Shown one piece after another: positions 1 to 14,561 of a stretch of 64,000 bases of DNA; position 1 is the first letter of the stretch, and the number at the start of each line of letters is the position of its first letter. The position numbers were made by a program, and so were the translations under genes. The stretch covers positions 24,706,330 to 24,770,329 of the forward strand of contig CM067566.1 in NCBI GenBank assembly GCA_034336665.1, in the 5' to 3' direction. This DNA comes from Luscinia megarhynchos (lineage: Eukaryota > Chordata > Aves > Passeriformes > Turdidae). The notes beneath the pieces were generated by a model. That model worked only from the letters and a program-made list of their open reading frames with translations. It was not told the origin of the DNA and searched no databases.

Positions 1-1825
1 AGCTGAGTACATTGCATTCATCAAGTTGATGTTATTTTTAACAGCTTTATGAGTAGCATTATTGACATCTTATAGATACAAACTGAGCCACACAGAATTA
101 TTTATCTCCAATAAAATATAAAATATTTGAGCCTTGCAAATGCAGTGTCAGTATAGGAAAAAGCTTTGAATTCCAAGTCTTAGGGACCATATCTAACCTT
201 TGATTCATGCTCTGATCCCAGCCCCCAGGGCTTCTTGTAGGGGTCTCTATGGAAAATAGCAGTCAGGAGCAGGGAAATAAGGTCACTGCTGAGGTATTGG
301 TGCCCCCTTTTCTTTAGGTGCAGCTGGCAGGAAGCTTACAAAAGTGTCTGAATTTTTGGCCAGGTTATCTGCCCAAATGCTGTAAGGGATCCCCAGCATT
401 CAAGAACCCAACCTCCTTTGGAGGCTCTGCTGCTGAGAGCCCACTGACCTCAACAGCAGGACCGTGTAGCTAACAACCTAAACAAAAATCATTCTCAAGG
501 ATATTTGGTCCTTTTTGTCTTATGGCCACCTTAGGAGAGTGTTAAGAAAGATCTACTGCTTATTTTCTATTTCTTATCAGATGACTTGCACCAGACAAAA
601 GTCTCTGAGTTGTTCTTCTCACAACAGGAGGCTGATGTACTGACTTGTCTGACTGCTCATGGTGTGTGAGGAAATGTCTCTTTTAATTTGTACTGCAGAT
701 ATTATTAGCAAATAATAAAATTGGATATTATGAAGTAATATTTATTTAGTATGACATTTGTTTACAATTTTTACAAAATAAAAGGTTATTTTATATATTA
801 ATAAGATTAAGTAGTTGGGAATTCTTCATTTTAGCTCCTTACAGGTATGTATAACTACTGACATTACCCTATTGACAATAATACTGAAAAATATTTTCCA
901 GATGACAGATTTTGCTTTGAAGTCTGTACATAAAGGCTTTGCTAATTCCTTCATTCATCAACAGCACTGTGGAAGCTAGAGGTTTGATTCTTCTGACCTA
1001 AAAAACCTTTCAAAACATTTTGCACTCAGAGGTTTATTGTTATGAAATACCAGAGTTCTTTCCACTGTGTGTACAATGGACACATCAACAATCTTAAAGA
1101 AAAATATATTAATAATTTAAGTAACAGCTGTCAAGACATGATACTGGAGGTAGTTACCAGGGAAAAAAAAGAATATAAAATGCTAAAGGGAATGTAGGAA
1201 TTTCTAAATTTAATCTGAAAAGGATGTGTAAGAGGCTGCAGAAATCTGTGGCATTTTCCAGAGCTACCAGAGACTTTAAATATCTTTGACCCCTTTCCCA
1301 GGGTTTTCAGGTTGACTGAATCCCTTTTTCATCACTTTTCCTCAGTCAGTTTAGAATGCATTAAAATATTTTCTGGGACTGAGTACATGAGGAAGATAAC
1401 ATTTACAGGCAGATCCTCTGGTGGGACAGTCAGGCCAGAGAACAGAATGTATTTGAGGAAAATAATGAGGAGTGATTTTCCCCTGGATATTTGCTTCAGC
1501 ATGAGTTTCTCCTTGACCTGAAGCATGTCTAATAGAGCATTACAACTTTTCCTAAAATGACAGAACAAAGAAGAGGGAGCCACACATCATGGCCATGAGG
1601 GATTCTGGAAAGGGAAAGAGAGTGGAATTAGCCAAGCACCAGTGCTGGCTGAAGTGAAAGAGTTGTGTGGGAGAGCAAGACCTCTCCTCTTGGCAATTAC
1701 AAGCAGGACATACTGGTTAGCTATAAAACTGGTCCCCCCCATAGTGGTTGATAAAGTGGAATTTTAGTTCCAGAGCTTTATATCTTCTATGGCATGACTG
1801 GTGCTGTTTCTACATTATTATCAAA

Positions 1826-1868
1826 GGAAGGAAAGAGGAGGGGAAAGGAAGGAGGGGAAGGAAAAAAT
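1826..1868 (+). repeat. Purine-rich low-complexity patch
   Basis: GGAAAGGAGG-like run of almost only A and G, about 43 bp. It is a short imperfect relative of the GGAA repeats elsewhere in the window, with no sign of function. Confidence 0.6.
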
Positions 1869-3500
1869 TTAGAGCAAATAAAGGATTGCTGTATATCAGA
1901 GCAGTGTATAAAACTATTTTCACCAGAATGACAACTGTCATCATTGTCTTAAAGAGAAAAGAATGTATGGCATAGAGACAATAAATAGCATAAGAAAGTA
2001 AGTAGCCAGGCACTATTTATTTTTTCACAGTGTAACTAATCAACTTCACAGCAGATACAGTAAAAACAATGCATTACAACTGCTTTACAAAATTCAGTGT
2101 TGAAACTCTCTTGATTCTTGTCAATTTGAGACATCAGAGCACAAACATCTAATCTATTTATTTTGCACAGAACACACGTTATTCAGTGGTGGGGTATAAT
2201 TCTTTTTTAAGACTATGGCTTTCAGAGTTTTACATTTAGAAGATTACAGATTACATCTCAGTAACATCTGTATGAGCCATGCACCTGGGTGCAAGCACAT
2301 TTCCTTTCAATGCACAAGGACTAGTGCAACATTTATATGAATATTCAGTAGATGTTAACATTCACAGTAGAGTTATGAACTACAAAACCTATCCTTCAAA
2401 CCACTGTTAGTTTCCTGGCAAAAGGTTTCTGAGATTTTTTTCTCTAGAGGTCCTTATAAGACAACTCTTTCTCACAATCTTATTTCAGAATTTCCAAAGA
2501 AAATTGGAAAAAATTTCCAAAAACTTGTTTCCAAAGCCTTGTGCCACCAAGTACAAGCCCCTTCTGATAATGGGACCATAAGCATCTCCTTTCTGAGCCT
2601 GTTGCTAGTATTCTTGTTACCAGTCTCAAAGTCTCATTTGCACTTCAATAAAATCAGCTTTTAGCAGCTGATACACTATTCTGCATGAGCTATGTTGCTG
2701 AAAACAAAACAAAACCAAGCAACCATAGGATGAAATCCCTCCCTTTGCTTTCACATTTCCCAAGATGTCAAGAAAATTTAAAAAAAAAGAAAGAAAATTC
2801 CCCCAAAGACTATGAAATTCTAGCCTTGAACTATAATTGAACTTTCTGCACTATTCTGTAGCAATCTAATTTATTAAAAATACTCAGTGATGCCTAGTTA
2901 CTTTTTTTGAAGTACTTGAAACTGAATGCCCAAGAGATAATTTTTTAAAAGAGCTAAACTTCTGAAAAGCAAATTTTTTTTCTTTCATATCTTAAACTGC
3001 ACATCAGAAAAGGAGGCATCCAAAAAACAAGAGTATACTAAAAAATGCAAAACTCTGAGTCAATCTTTTACAATGATACCAACAGAGTTCTGAAAATGGA
3101 AAGCAGAATCCATCTACTCTGCAAATGCTGATGCAAAAGAGGAAATTTGCTCCTACCTACAGATATGTATGTCTGAAATATTATTCATATAGATGGCATT
3201 TTCTCATCTAACATAAAAGCTGTTTTTACCTTTAGTGATATCATTGCCCATGTCTTCTCTCTTTCTTCCTCAATAAAAAGGAGTAAAATTAAAAATTAAT
3301 CCACAAGACCACATCAAAAAAAAAGCCATAATAATTTTAAGCTTCTGAGCCACTCCTACATTCTAAATGTACAAACTTAAGTGGATTTTCTTAGGACCTT
3401 TTTGGTCACATTTAGAACATAAATCTTATTGGCAGAAGGAAGCTTGTTAAAATGACAATCAGAAACTGATGTATAAGTTTTCATATCTTTCTTTCCAGTC

Positions 3501-3533
<33 letters not shown>
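3501..3533 (+). repeat. (TA)n microsatellite
   Basis: About 15 perfect TA dinucleotides starting with TACATATA. A short poly-Tyr/Ile open frame on the minus strand here is an artefact of the repeat. Confidence 0.95.
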
Positions 3534-3540
<7 letters not shown>

Positions 3541-3935
3541 CCATTGCCATTATAATTTCTATAACACCCACGAAGTTCTAGCTGTGTATGGGATTTAGCC
3601 AAGACCATCATCTGTTTATCATCTCTGAAGTCTTCTGGTTCAGCCATGCTCATCAATAATGTCAAATATAAAAAAGATGATATCAGTGTGTCATTATAAC
3701 CCAGCAGACAGGCTTCTTTAAAACTGAGAAGCAAGTAAAACTCAATTTAATACCTGAAAATGCTTTAGTTTTGGTATTGCACACAAAAGATTATGGCATT
3801 TTAAGAGAGGTTGAGGATGTCATGGCTTAATTACATTAATAGACTGTGAGGATACCTTCATGTTTCCAGGTAATTGAATATAATAATGGATGAATACTAT
3901 TGGAAAAGTACCAAATAACTAAGTAGAATTGTAAA

Positions 3936-3957
3936 TGTAATAGTAATAGTAATAGTA

Positions 3958-4036
<79 letters not shown>
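3936..4036 (+). repeat. Compound (AATAGT)n-(AAT)n microsatellite
   Basis: About 100 bp: four to five AATAGT-type units followed by about 25 uninterrupted ATA/AAT triplets. The junction suggests the AAT array grew from a mutated hexamer. The stop-free poly-Leu, poly-Ile and poly-Tyr frames on the minus strand are translations of the repeat and not genes. Confidence 0.95.
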
Positions 4037-4039
<3 letters not shown>

Positions 4040-7000
4040 CTCCAAGAGAGGATGTTTTTGGAAGGAAAACTGAAATGGAAGAATAAATTTGGTTCAGTAT
4101 CATGTACTTTATATATAAACCTTAGAAGCAGCACAGAGAGTTGCAAAATTTATCTTATGTTCGATGTTTCTTACAGTAAGTTATCCACAAGGGCATTAAT
4201 AAATAACTTTAAAAGGAACACTGATGCATAATATTGCCACATTTTCCATTGATGCCAAAACACTATCAAATTAAATGCACAGTATAAATATTCACATAGG
4301 TAGTTAAAAATATCAGCATTTTTTAAACAATGAATAAAAAACAAAGATGTACTAGTAAGGCATGAAATCTGAGTAACTGAAACATTATGTGAACTATAGA
4401 TGCCAAGACAGAGATTTGGATTAATATAATAAATACAGAGACACATCATAAATCAACAAGTGTTATTTTTCAAAGATATTTCTGTAAAGTTAGGGTTTAG
4501 ACCATAAATTGCAATTGTTTACAAAACTTTAATGTAGGGAAATATAAATTATAGCAGTATTATTTGTTAAAGTAAATTAAGTAAAAATATTTGATTTTTT
4601 TAAAGTATAGGAATCACTATGAGATTACCACACTCTGAAGTATATTCTATAGCAATTTAAACTATAATTGAAGGTATCATAACACAACATGTTCAGACAA
4701 ATAGTCCAAGTGTTTGTAGTGGACAACAGATAAAAAATACAAAAGATACTGTGAAGATGCACAAACCATTAAGATTATTTTGTCCTTGACTGAAGTGTGA
4801 ACAGAGATTATATTTTAATACTGGGCCTATAAATATGCAAATTTCCACACTTATCTTTCTTGGAAAATCTGAACTCTAGGTACTTTCATTTCTACTGCCC
4901 TTAGGCCATTGTTGGGCAGATGGATTAAAGTGACTTTACTGTTTAAAGTGACCATCATCTCTTTCCTGAATATTTCATAAACTAAAAGACTCCTATATAT
5001 CATCTTTGTAAGGAAGAAAAGCAATTCAAGGGGAAATATATATCTATAGTAAAATGATGACTCATCCTCATTTCCCACCCATAGTAACAGTTTTGGATTT
5101 TGTTTTAAAATATCAAATTGGCAAAAGTAACACATCCTCTGTGGAGGCAGTATTGGTCTTTGCTCTTAACAGCCTTCAACCTTCTCAGGTCTAAATGACA
5201 AAGGAATCCCAGTGCCATCCCAGAGAGCCAGTCTGTCTTCTCAGCAGGATCAACTGAAAAATTTTTCTGAAAAATGTTTGGCAGGAAAGCATCTCCTACC
5301 TGCAATGCCTGGACAAGGAAACTTCAAGAGGAAACCTTTTCTTTTGAATCCAGCAGGGCTCAAGCCCTGATGATTGAAGACATCGTATGAAGACAGAAAC
5401 ACACAAAAGAATTGCTTCCAACCTGAAAAATGTTTTGAATCTCAGGTAGGCCTGCAGTGATGTATGGAAAAGTAGCTACTACAAAGAATTGCAAGAGAAG
5501 CCTTATTACTGTGAGTCTCATCCCTTTGATCCTGTCACTGGGACTCAGGCCCTGTTGTCAGTAGAAAAATTGTCCTCATTTACACATGCCATATGCCTAC
5601 TCTTCTGAACCTCTTTCCTTAAGAGAAGGAGCTGAGAAAGAACAAGGTAGAACATTTTACAGGTCTTCTGCCTTACATCCCCGTGGCTCTCCTCATGCAG
5701 TTTAAGTGAGGTTGATGTACCATAAGCACAATCTGCAGGCAAAGCAAGATTTGTCACTGGGAAGGGGAATAAGAATTTCACAGATATTTTTTTTTCCCCC
5801 TTAAAATGCCATGAGGCTTTCAAAGTTTTTTCAGAATCAATATATTACTAGTGAACAGGACTCATCTGTGGTATATCACACCATTAAAAAAAGGGATATA
5901 TCATTCAGTCTGCTTCAGTTTTAGCCAATCTCCTGTCTCCAAGGGCCATCTGAGACTTCTGCTAAAGCCTTCATTACCCTTCTGGCTTTTCCCAGTGAGC
6001 TTCACTAGTAAAAGCAAAAGTTTATTTTTGGCTTTTCACTAGCATCATAACATCCAAAAGGCAACTGTGACTGATCCCTGTGACATGATTTAAACACCTT
6101 GCCCAGGAGTGCCACCAAAACTCTTCCATAGCAAGCAGGGAATACCTCAGTGCCTCATAGCAGGACAGTCAATCCAGTGGAACTGCTCTTGTGCAAAGGT
6201 AAACATTAAATGCAGGGATGCTTTTCCGTCATTGTGGAAGTCACAGCACAGATCCATCTTCAATTACAGTCTCAGGCAGAAATGACCCTTCCTTTTAAAC
6301 AGAAACCAATCTCCTGGAGCACCCTAGCTATCCTAGTTCATGTCTGGTATAATCACAATTCATTTTTCTCACTTCCTGGTGGAAATAGGGGATGATAACT
6401 GAGTGCAGTCTGAGTCAGGTTTCTGTTCTCAAATATTTTAGCCCTTGAGGGGACTAAGAGCAGTTTAGACTGGGTACTAGGCTTTTACCCAGTGCCTATT
6501 GCTCTAATTAATAGCTCAGTAATTTTAAAAATGGTTTCAACATCTAATAATAAATGGAGATTTAAAAAAAAACTTTTTCTCGTTGATCTCTGTTTTCTGT
6601 TTGACATTTCACCAGAATATTCTCTCAAGATAACTTTCTATTGTTCTTTCAGTCTGTAGTTAACGTATAGGAAATACACAATATTTTTCTTTTTATTTAA
6701 AGCATTAAAAATATTTATTTATGTTGCAGAGAAATCAAGGCCATGATCACAAATACCAGTGAGAAAACTATGGACTAAGTATAAGGCATTCAGATCCATG
6801 TAACTTGATTCTGGGATCACTGCCACTATCAATCTTTCCCTCATACCATTGCTTCCTTTCCTCCCACCAGTTTTCAGTGCAGATTCTCAACTGAATTGAA
6901 AAATGCCCAACACATGAAGCCATCCTTCAGCCTCCAGCTGCAAACTCCCACCACCTGCCTTGGAGAAAATCTTGGTCATAATCTTGTGTGTTCAGTCAGA

Positions 7001-10000
7001 TGATCCCACCCATCTGTGTGAAATATTAACTAATTGAAAGCAAAATAAAGATAATTTTCAGGTTTTGTTTCATCTGGCAACAGAGCATTAGAACTGATGC
7101 TGCTGATGGAAATAAAGCAGAAACAAGAGATCACTGAAAAAGGAAGGACAGATATATTCCTTTCCTCCATTTGAACCACCTGTGTAGCAAATTCATTGCA
7201 TGAACCAATGTAAAAGCCTTTTCTACACTCTGGAGTCTATTCTACCTCTTCCTGTGAGTCAGTCTCCCCCTCCAGCACATTCATGAGGCATGAGGACATC
7301 CACTGAGCTTTTTCAGGAACAGAAGCACAGTAATTCTTTCTGATTCTTGGCTTTGTGTTTTTCAGCTGTGGAATTCTGGATTAGTTTCTACCTTCTGTAG
7401 CTATTATAATGAATAAAAAATACAATATTATTTCATAAACATGAACGATCACATTAAAGGTATAATTGAGAGAAACTACAATGAATTTAAAAAAATAATT
7501 ATGCTAACAGAAAAATGCATTTGCACTAGTTCTCAGCTATTTGGAAACAGTAGACAGAAATTATGACTGATAAAATTAAATTAAACATATCCTACTTTAG
7601 GCAGATAGATATTTAAATTCAGGCTACTTCTGTTCTCTTTCAATTGTAAGATGCTCACAAATTGCAAAGTACAGTTCATATATCAATTTTGAACAAATGT
7701 TTTACTACCATACCAAATAAAGAATAGAAAGTTATAAAAAATACTGTTGGAGGAGATTCTTCATCAAAGTCTTACACAATCCTATATCTCTGAATGCCAG
7801 AAAACTGGATAAGGTTAAAGTCTTTGAAGCACATCAACATGTGAATACAAAATACGTCACCCAGAGTTCATGCTTTGGTTGCACTGCCACCACATAAAAC
7901 AGATTCATTCAGACACAGAAGACATGCACTGGAGATCAGTGAGGTACAATCATAGACAAAACCTTACCAAAAATAACACACTGCTCTGTACTCACTACTA
8001 AAGCAGACAAGTGGTAAACACTAATACAGAAATATCGAGGAAAAGTCTCTTTTTTGAAAAATACATTTCAAGAGATGCCAAAGATAGGTGCAGTATAAAA
8101 CAGTTTTCCCAGAATTTTTCCACTCTGCCTTTACAGCAATTTCTCCTCTTATGTCCCTCTCTTTCAGTGAGAAAATCTCTCCTTGAAAAGGCTCTGGCTC
8201 ACATCCTTAATGTTCAATTATTTGAGCTACTGAACACTCATTATTGAAATTAGTGCAAATTAAGCATGTGTTAATGGCATCAATTCATGATAGCATCACT
8301 CTTTATGACAGTACATAAGCACTCTTTTTTCTGAATTCTGGTCTAATAACAGTACTAATTAGGAATATGTTTAAGTGTGTGCTTATGCAGTGATGGTCAG
8401 AAAAATATGACTCCCAAAAAATGTGATCCCGGCTAATAGTAAACAAACTTTTTATCCTGGTAAGTTTGAAAACTTATTGCAGCATCTAACTCCAATTAAT
8501 TATACTGTTTGTTTCTTGCCATTTTTTTAAAGTATCACTTAGATTTCTTGAAATCAAGTGTCTACATGCAGATTAGAAAGAAAATACATAGGACTAAGAT
8601 AATACGTTTATTACATTCCATGTTACAGTTCACTGCCTTCTCATTCCTATTTGCACTCACAGTACTATGAGAAACTAAAATTCTTTCATCAGAAACAAAT
8701 GAAGTACACAGAAAAGTTTGTCAACAGACAGAAGCAAGTGTATCCATAAGCCAAACAACCATAACATTCAATAGGTTTTAATACTCCATTACATTGTTCC
8801 ACAGAAATTAGAGATGAAAGACTTCTTATCCATCCCTTGCCAATTCTGAATGTTTTCTGTTCTCCAATTCAGTCACTGGAGGCTGATTGGCAACTGAGCA
8901 ACCACATGAATAGAAAAAGCTAACTAGATGAGCTAACTAGATGAGGAGAGCAGGCTGTGAAATTTGTATTTCCTCTTGTGAAGTGCCAAGTTCTTTTAAG
9001 TTTCCTTTGTTTAAAGGTGAATTAATGAAACTCAGGAGCTCACTAAATCTGGGCCTTGCATTGCACATCAAGCTGACATCTTTCAAGCACATATCCGACA
9101 TGCTGCTGAAGCCACCTTCATCCCTCCTACAGAGGAATGTGTTCAGCCTGCTGTCAAAAAGCATCAACCTACATTATGGAATTAAAACTGACATGTTTCT
9201 TTTAGACTGAACATTTTATGAAATGAGACTCTAAAAGACCAATGAATTATAGCAGGTCAGTTTTGTTAATGAACCACACTTATATGCTCAGTCCAACAGT
9301 CAGAAGAGCTTGGTACTCAGAAAGGTCATTCCACAAAGAATGCCAGCCATCCTCATCATCTGGGCTTTCAGACTCTCTCAAACTACTTCCATATTTCATC
9401 AGCTAAATACTGAAATAAAGTGTTTATTAAAATTGGATCTTCTGTCACACTTCCTTCTGGTGCAACTGCACGTAATCTCACATTCTCCATTGAATTTTGG
9501 GGCTGAACACTGGAGTAACATTTCCTCTGAAATGTGTATTGTATATCATATCTTTACTATGTCTGGTACCAACTAGACTATAAATATAGTAATCTTATCT
9601 GAGAAATTCAGGGGTGGGAGCCTATTCAACAGAAATTTTGGGGGGAGGAGGGCAGCCCTTCATGCAGCATTTTCTACACTTAGCTATTAATCATGTCTTT
9701 ATCTTTAGTACTGAACATCCTTACCTACAGCCAAATGCTAATCCCATTAATCCTCTTTAAAGATCTGTAAGGTCTTCTGTGTAATGCTGACTTTTACTTA
9801 ATGTATATCTTAATTTTACAGTGATTTTTTGCAAGATCACTTGAGACCAGTTTCTTTTTGAGAAAGGAGGAAAGACTACACTTTTCTGTAATGAAGACAA
9901 TGAATTTAAAAATAGAACTTAGATAACAAGTGTTGCCAGCCAGCAATAGCCAGCAACAAGAAACTAGTCAAGAAAAACCACTACTGAAGGATTTCTACCA

Positions 10001-11055
10001 AAGTTCTCACCACAGAAAGGATGGAGAGCTGGTCCTATGATTTTAGGGGTATGTATCTTATCTTGGAGAAGATTCTGCAACACATAAAGATTATTTTAAC
10101 TCCCCCTCCACACCATGTCATTTCCATTAGAAACAAACAAGTGTCAAGAAGATAAATACCAGCAATCCACACCACACATTCAATACATCAATACCACTTG
10201 GCTTTGGCTCAGTCAGTGGCATGTGCAGTGACAAACTGAATCTACAAAACCATGCTGTATGCAAAGTGGACCAGAGCACACACTGCACTCTTAGGATTGG
10301 GAGTTTAACACAGTGACTTTGGGTACATTGACTATAGCACTGTTACCAGCCGTCCAAATTCTGTTGGTACAAATCCGTCCAAATGTTAGAGTTATGACTT
10401 TTTCTCCAACTGAGTATGTGAAGATCATCGTGCTTAATGGTCAGAATCTTGGCCAACACCAGTCTGTCTTCCACGAAAAGAGCAAGCAATGGCAGCTGGA
10501 TAAGAATTTCTGAAATTTGTAGACCTCTTGGACAGCTTCGGGGAACTCATGACACTGAAGTAACAGGAAATGAAGCACAGAAATAAATGTAATCTAAGGT
10601 TGAAAGCCAGAAGTCTGTATCCATGATCAGGATAAGACAAGCTCAGAATTATCCTTGGGTGTTTTGATATATCTATTCTTTGCTGCTCTAATACCTGCAT
10701 TCTGTATAAATCTGAACTGATTAATTATCCTCTAATCACACTTTTTAACATACTGGAAAGAAAAATGGTTGATTTAAAAGCTAAATATTATATTTCAACT
10801 TTTTAAAATTAGGGATTAATAAAATCATCACCTTGTGGATGAAATAGATGAGAGTAATTAATCCCATTTAATTAAGGCTTTCTTTGTAAAGATGTAAGAG
10901 ATGCTACAAAATCCTTCTGCATTGTCATTTAGGATTGAAATTGAGAGCTTATGTAGGATGGTTCAGCTAAATAGCATAGCTTGTGATTCTGCATTTTCGT
11001 AGAGCTGGAAAAAAATATACATATGTGTGTTCAGGAAAGATAAATCTCAGGGATT

Positions 11056-11061
11056 TTTATT
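11056..11061 (-). terminator. Candidate polyadenylation signal of GABRG1
   Basis: The minus strand reads AATAAA here, 212 nt past the TAA stop. It is the first canonical hexamer I noticed downstream of exon 9. No clear GT-rich downstream element follows, and the true 3' UTR may be much longer, as is common for brain-expressed receptor genes. Confidence 0.3.
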
Positions 11062-11272
11062 TTAAAATATTCTCTTCAAAATACCAGTATCAGTTCTACA
11101 GTTGATCACAAGAGGGAGACTACATCATCGTATTTCCTCTCATTGTTTCAAATTTTTAAAGCATACAAACAATTTGAGTCATTTTGGACCAGCTCTAATC
11201 TTTGTTCAGTTAAAAGTATTAATGACTATTCAACCAGTAATGTTTTTTCTGAGTTTGTCAGACCTCTGAAAT

Positions 11273-11551
11273 TTACAGATAGAGATAGCCAATCCAGTAA
11301 ACAAGATTGAACAATGCAAAGGCAGTTGGAAAGAAGATTCGAGAGTAGGAGTCAATTTTTGCTATACGGATGTGTATTCTTCCTTCTCGCCAAGATCCTG
11401 TGCGGCAGTCTTCAAAACAACAAAAGAAACTAGCACAGTCTTTTCCTTCTAGGCACTCATATCCATAATCATCATCACGTTCAGGGAGATGATTAATGTT
11501 ATTAATTGGAATCAGTGTTGATCCAGGTCGAACAGCAATTGCAGGTGGTTT
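11273..11551 (-). CDS. GABRG1: GABRG1 exon 9: M3-M4 loop, M4 and stop
   Basis: Final coding exon: residues 342-433 then TAA at 11275-11273. It starts [20 protein letters not shown]. Then comes [20 protein letters not shown] with [13 protein letters not shown], the Cys-rich loop region that is a palmitoylation and clustering determinant in gamma subunits (knowledge mainly from gamma-2). Then [12 protein letters not shown] leads into M4, with [21 protein letters not shown] at the C-terminus (about 412-433). The acceptor is ttttccttaag|AAA in phase 0. The reading frame is intact through the end, and YLYL is the conserved gamma C-terminus. Confidence 0.97.
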   Translation of the reverse strand, partial: KPPAIAVRPGSTLIPINNINHLPERDDDYGYECLEGKDCASFFCCFEDCRTGSWREGRIHIRIAKIDSYSRIFFPTAFALFNLVYWIGYLYL

Positions 11552-12506
11552 CTTAAGGAAAAGAAAAAAAAGGGAAATACAGTTTTGTGTGGTTTTATTC
11601 TCACATTAAGTAATTCCATAGGCTTTCCCTGGCAATATAATCACCTTCAGTACAATATATAGAAATTCTTATGCTAAAGAAAACAGTTTGGGGAGCTTAG
11701 AAAATTATGAACTGCTGCATGTAATTAGCGCATGCAGGCAAAGGATCATAAACGACTTTCACCTGGCACAGTGAAAATTGGGTTGTGCTGGGATTTGGGA
11801 ATAGTAGATAATTAGTTACACAGACAGGGTTAGCTGATCCCATCTACACAATACAGACAAACATTTTGAAGTCACTCACTTCTTGACAACTGGGTCACAA
11901 CCAAGTCCACAAGCTATAATCATCACTAACAAAGGAATTATTGGTCCTCCCATCTTTTGGAGTTTTTACAAGGAGACTGGATATGTTCCTGGAAGTTCAA
12001 TTTTCACAAATATATAAAAGCTAATGGGTTTAGTGCAGCATCACTGGTGAAATTTAGCAGACTGAGACACGTCAGGCCAGGCTGTGCTGTCTTACCCTCA
12101 GATGTTAAATCCCTGAACAACACAGCCCCCCTTCAGAATCCAAGACACAACTCCTTAGGAGAATGCCGCTCAAGTCACTGATTAATTCAGTTCTTAATTC
12201 TTACTTTCACTTTCTGTGGGCATAACAGCCTTCTTGTATCTGACAAAAACTCAGTGTGATATGTTAATAATTCTCATTGAAAAAATCTGGGTGGCTTCTT
12301 GCCTAGTACATATGGTGTTTGCTCTTCTCTTATTTGTGACTTCTGCCTTTCCACCCTGCTTTCACTTACAATAACACAACCCACCTTTCCCCTTTTCATT
12401 TCTCTGTTTCTCCACAGTCTTATATGCATCATCCACCTATTCTTTATCTTCTCTTTCTAATACTCATGACTGTTTTAAACTATTCCATAATCCTCTTTCA
12501 ACTCTA

Positions 12507-12537
12507 CCCCATCCCATCCCATCCCACCCCACCCCAC
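12507..12537 (+). repeat. (CCCAT)n/(CCCAC)n simple repeat
   Basis: Pentamers drift from CCCAT to CCCAC over about 31 bp. The minus strand is G-rich (GGGTG/GGGAT) and could fold weakly into a quadruplex, but the runs of G are three to four long and the array is short. Confidence 0.85.
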
Positions 12538-14261
12538 ATTTAGAATATTATGGAATAGCATCTCTTCTAAAATATTCAGACTAAAGAGAAGGGTTACATT
12601 AACACTACTCTTATATTGTGTTCTCTCTTTTCTACATTTTTCATATTTTGTCATGTAAGAACATAAAACAGGAGAAAAGAAGTAGTGAGAAAATCTAAAC
12701 TGGATATTTAAGTTCTCTTTAACCAATTATACATGATAAGCAATGAAAACACATGAAAAAAAATATGGGAAGTTGGAAGCCATAATTTAGCTTCTTGTTT
12801 TGCTTTAAAGTCCCACTTCCTGGGAATTACTTTGGCCAGTACACTGATCTCTACACATTGTTAAGGTGACATTCTTTTTCTTCAGGGGCACTTTACCCAA
12901 TATCCCAAGGGATGGTGTTAATGCAGTGCAGTATCCACCATGATTTCAAACAGCTTTATTTAATAAGTGTCTTTACCAGAGAAAGTTTCACACAGAATGC
13001 TGTTTCAAAACTTATTATACATCATAACCTATGGAGCTAATTATCATCCTAAAGGACCTCATTATTCTTTTTAGCTATGATAAAATACTGACAATACTAA
13101 AAAACAGGCGTTACATGCTTCTATCCTAATTTGAAGCATTGTAAAGAGGGCTTATTTTTATAAAACATGAAAAAATAGTTTGATTTTTTCTGAACTTAAG
13201 AAAAAAATCTCTATTCTGCTGAAAATAAACAGAGAAAGATGCTTTTTTCTGATGCACACCTACTCTGGTTTTACAAAAAAATTTCTCACTGTTGGTTTTG
13301 CCCATGAAGGATTTATGGCATGAGTTGTTTCTACTTGTGGGATAAAACAGGAATCCTCAACACAGAAACACCATGGGAGAAGGAAAAAATTACAGTACTG
13401 CTTTCCACTGTTCTCATCACCAGCACAGACTGGAGGTGGCTCCTGAATTACAAGTTTGAAGAGGTGGTTTGAGAAAGGCAGACACAGTCATCCTGTAGGC
13501 TTAACTACCTACAGGAAATACATAAAATATGTGTAAGAGGCAATGTGAGGGAAAAGAGGAAGAAAAACCAACACCTCACAAAAGAATGTCTTTATATAAA
13601 TTGGCAGAAACTGAAAAAAAAAGCCAAAACAAAACAACAAAACACCCACAAGTAGATATAAAATTACATGCTGGTTTTTTATGGATATGCTTACTGAAAT
13701 TGTAGATAAAACTTCATGTATTGTGAGACCATTTATAATACACTCTGATAGGATCAAACCCCACCTATTCTGCAATAGCACTAATACAAGTCCAAAAGAA
13801 AGCCATTGTCTTTGGAGATCATGGCACAGCTGATACACTCATTTCAGGTGAAATGATCATCAGAACAAGATCCACAACTAATTAAGTTTAATCTTTCCTG
13901 CCCAAACTCATTATCCTTACTAATGTGGATTTGCATAAGCCAATTCATACTACCTTTCTTGAATGATGCCAGCACATATTTTCTAGGATAAAACTACTGA
14001 AACAATTTGTAAAATCTCATTCTTTTTTTCATAAGATCATTTATTTTGGCTTATTGGCACCAGTTCCTGGAATAGTAACCATTTATTGCATTTTGCAGTA
14101 GAAATAGAAGATCTATGCAAGGCAAGTTTCCCAAGGAAAAAATCACTTTTAAATGAGTTTTCAGAAGGAATTTAACTGACTTTTAAAATTAAACTGGTTT
14201 TTTGAGTTACATATCTGTGACTACCAAACAAAAAGAATTAATAGAAATCTTCGACAAAAAT

Positions 14262-14302
14262 AAAGGGAGGAAAAGAAAAGGAAAAAAAAGAAAAAAGAAA
14301 AG
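14262..14302 (+). repeat. Purine-rich A/G tract in intron 8
   Basis: About 40 bp of A and G only, mostly poly-A with G interruptions. In transcript sense it is a polypyrimidine run with no AG splice acceptor of interest beside it. Confidence 0.6.
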
Positions 14303-14561
14303 TATTTGTAATGGAATTATTTCTCATTAAATAATTAGATTCCTTCTTTATTTATTTGGAGCAAGAAAAGTCACAGCTTTTTATAAAACATCGCCAGAGA
14401 AACTCCTATCAAATTAGAATCCTTGCATCTAAGTACATTAAATTTAATTCTTCCTTTTTTCAGTGTAATCTCTTTGTTTTTATGGTCTTATAACAATAAC
14501 ATGCTTAAAGAATTCTGTGCAAAAAGATTTATTTTTTTCAACTTCTTAGAAATAAAAAGCT

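Larger units (their letters stand above)
1..11055. other. 3' flank of GABRG1, no gene recognised
   Basis: AT-rich sequence downstream of the gene, of which the proximal part may be extended 3' UTR. All open frames here are short and resemble no family I know. It contains a purine-rich patch near 1826-1868, a TA microsatellite (3501-3533) and an AAT microsatellite (3936-4036), each listed separately. I see no CR1, no RNA gene and no coding exon. In other amniotes a gene-poor stretch follows GABRG1, which agrees with this. Confidence 0.6.

Noticed and set aside
3836..4146. Poly-Leu, poly-Ile and poly-Tyr frames on the minus strand
   Set aside because: Artefacts of the (AAT)n microsatellite read in three frames.
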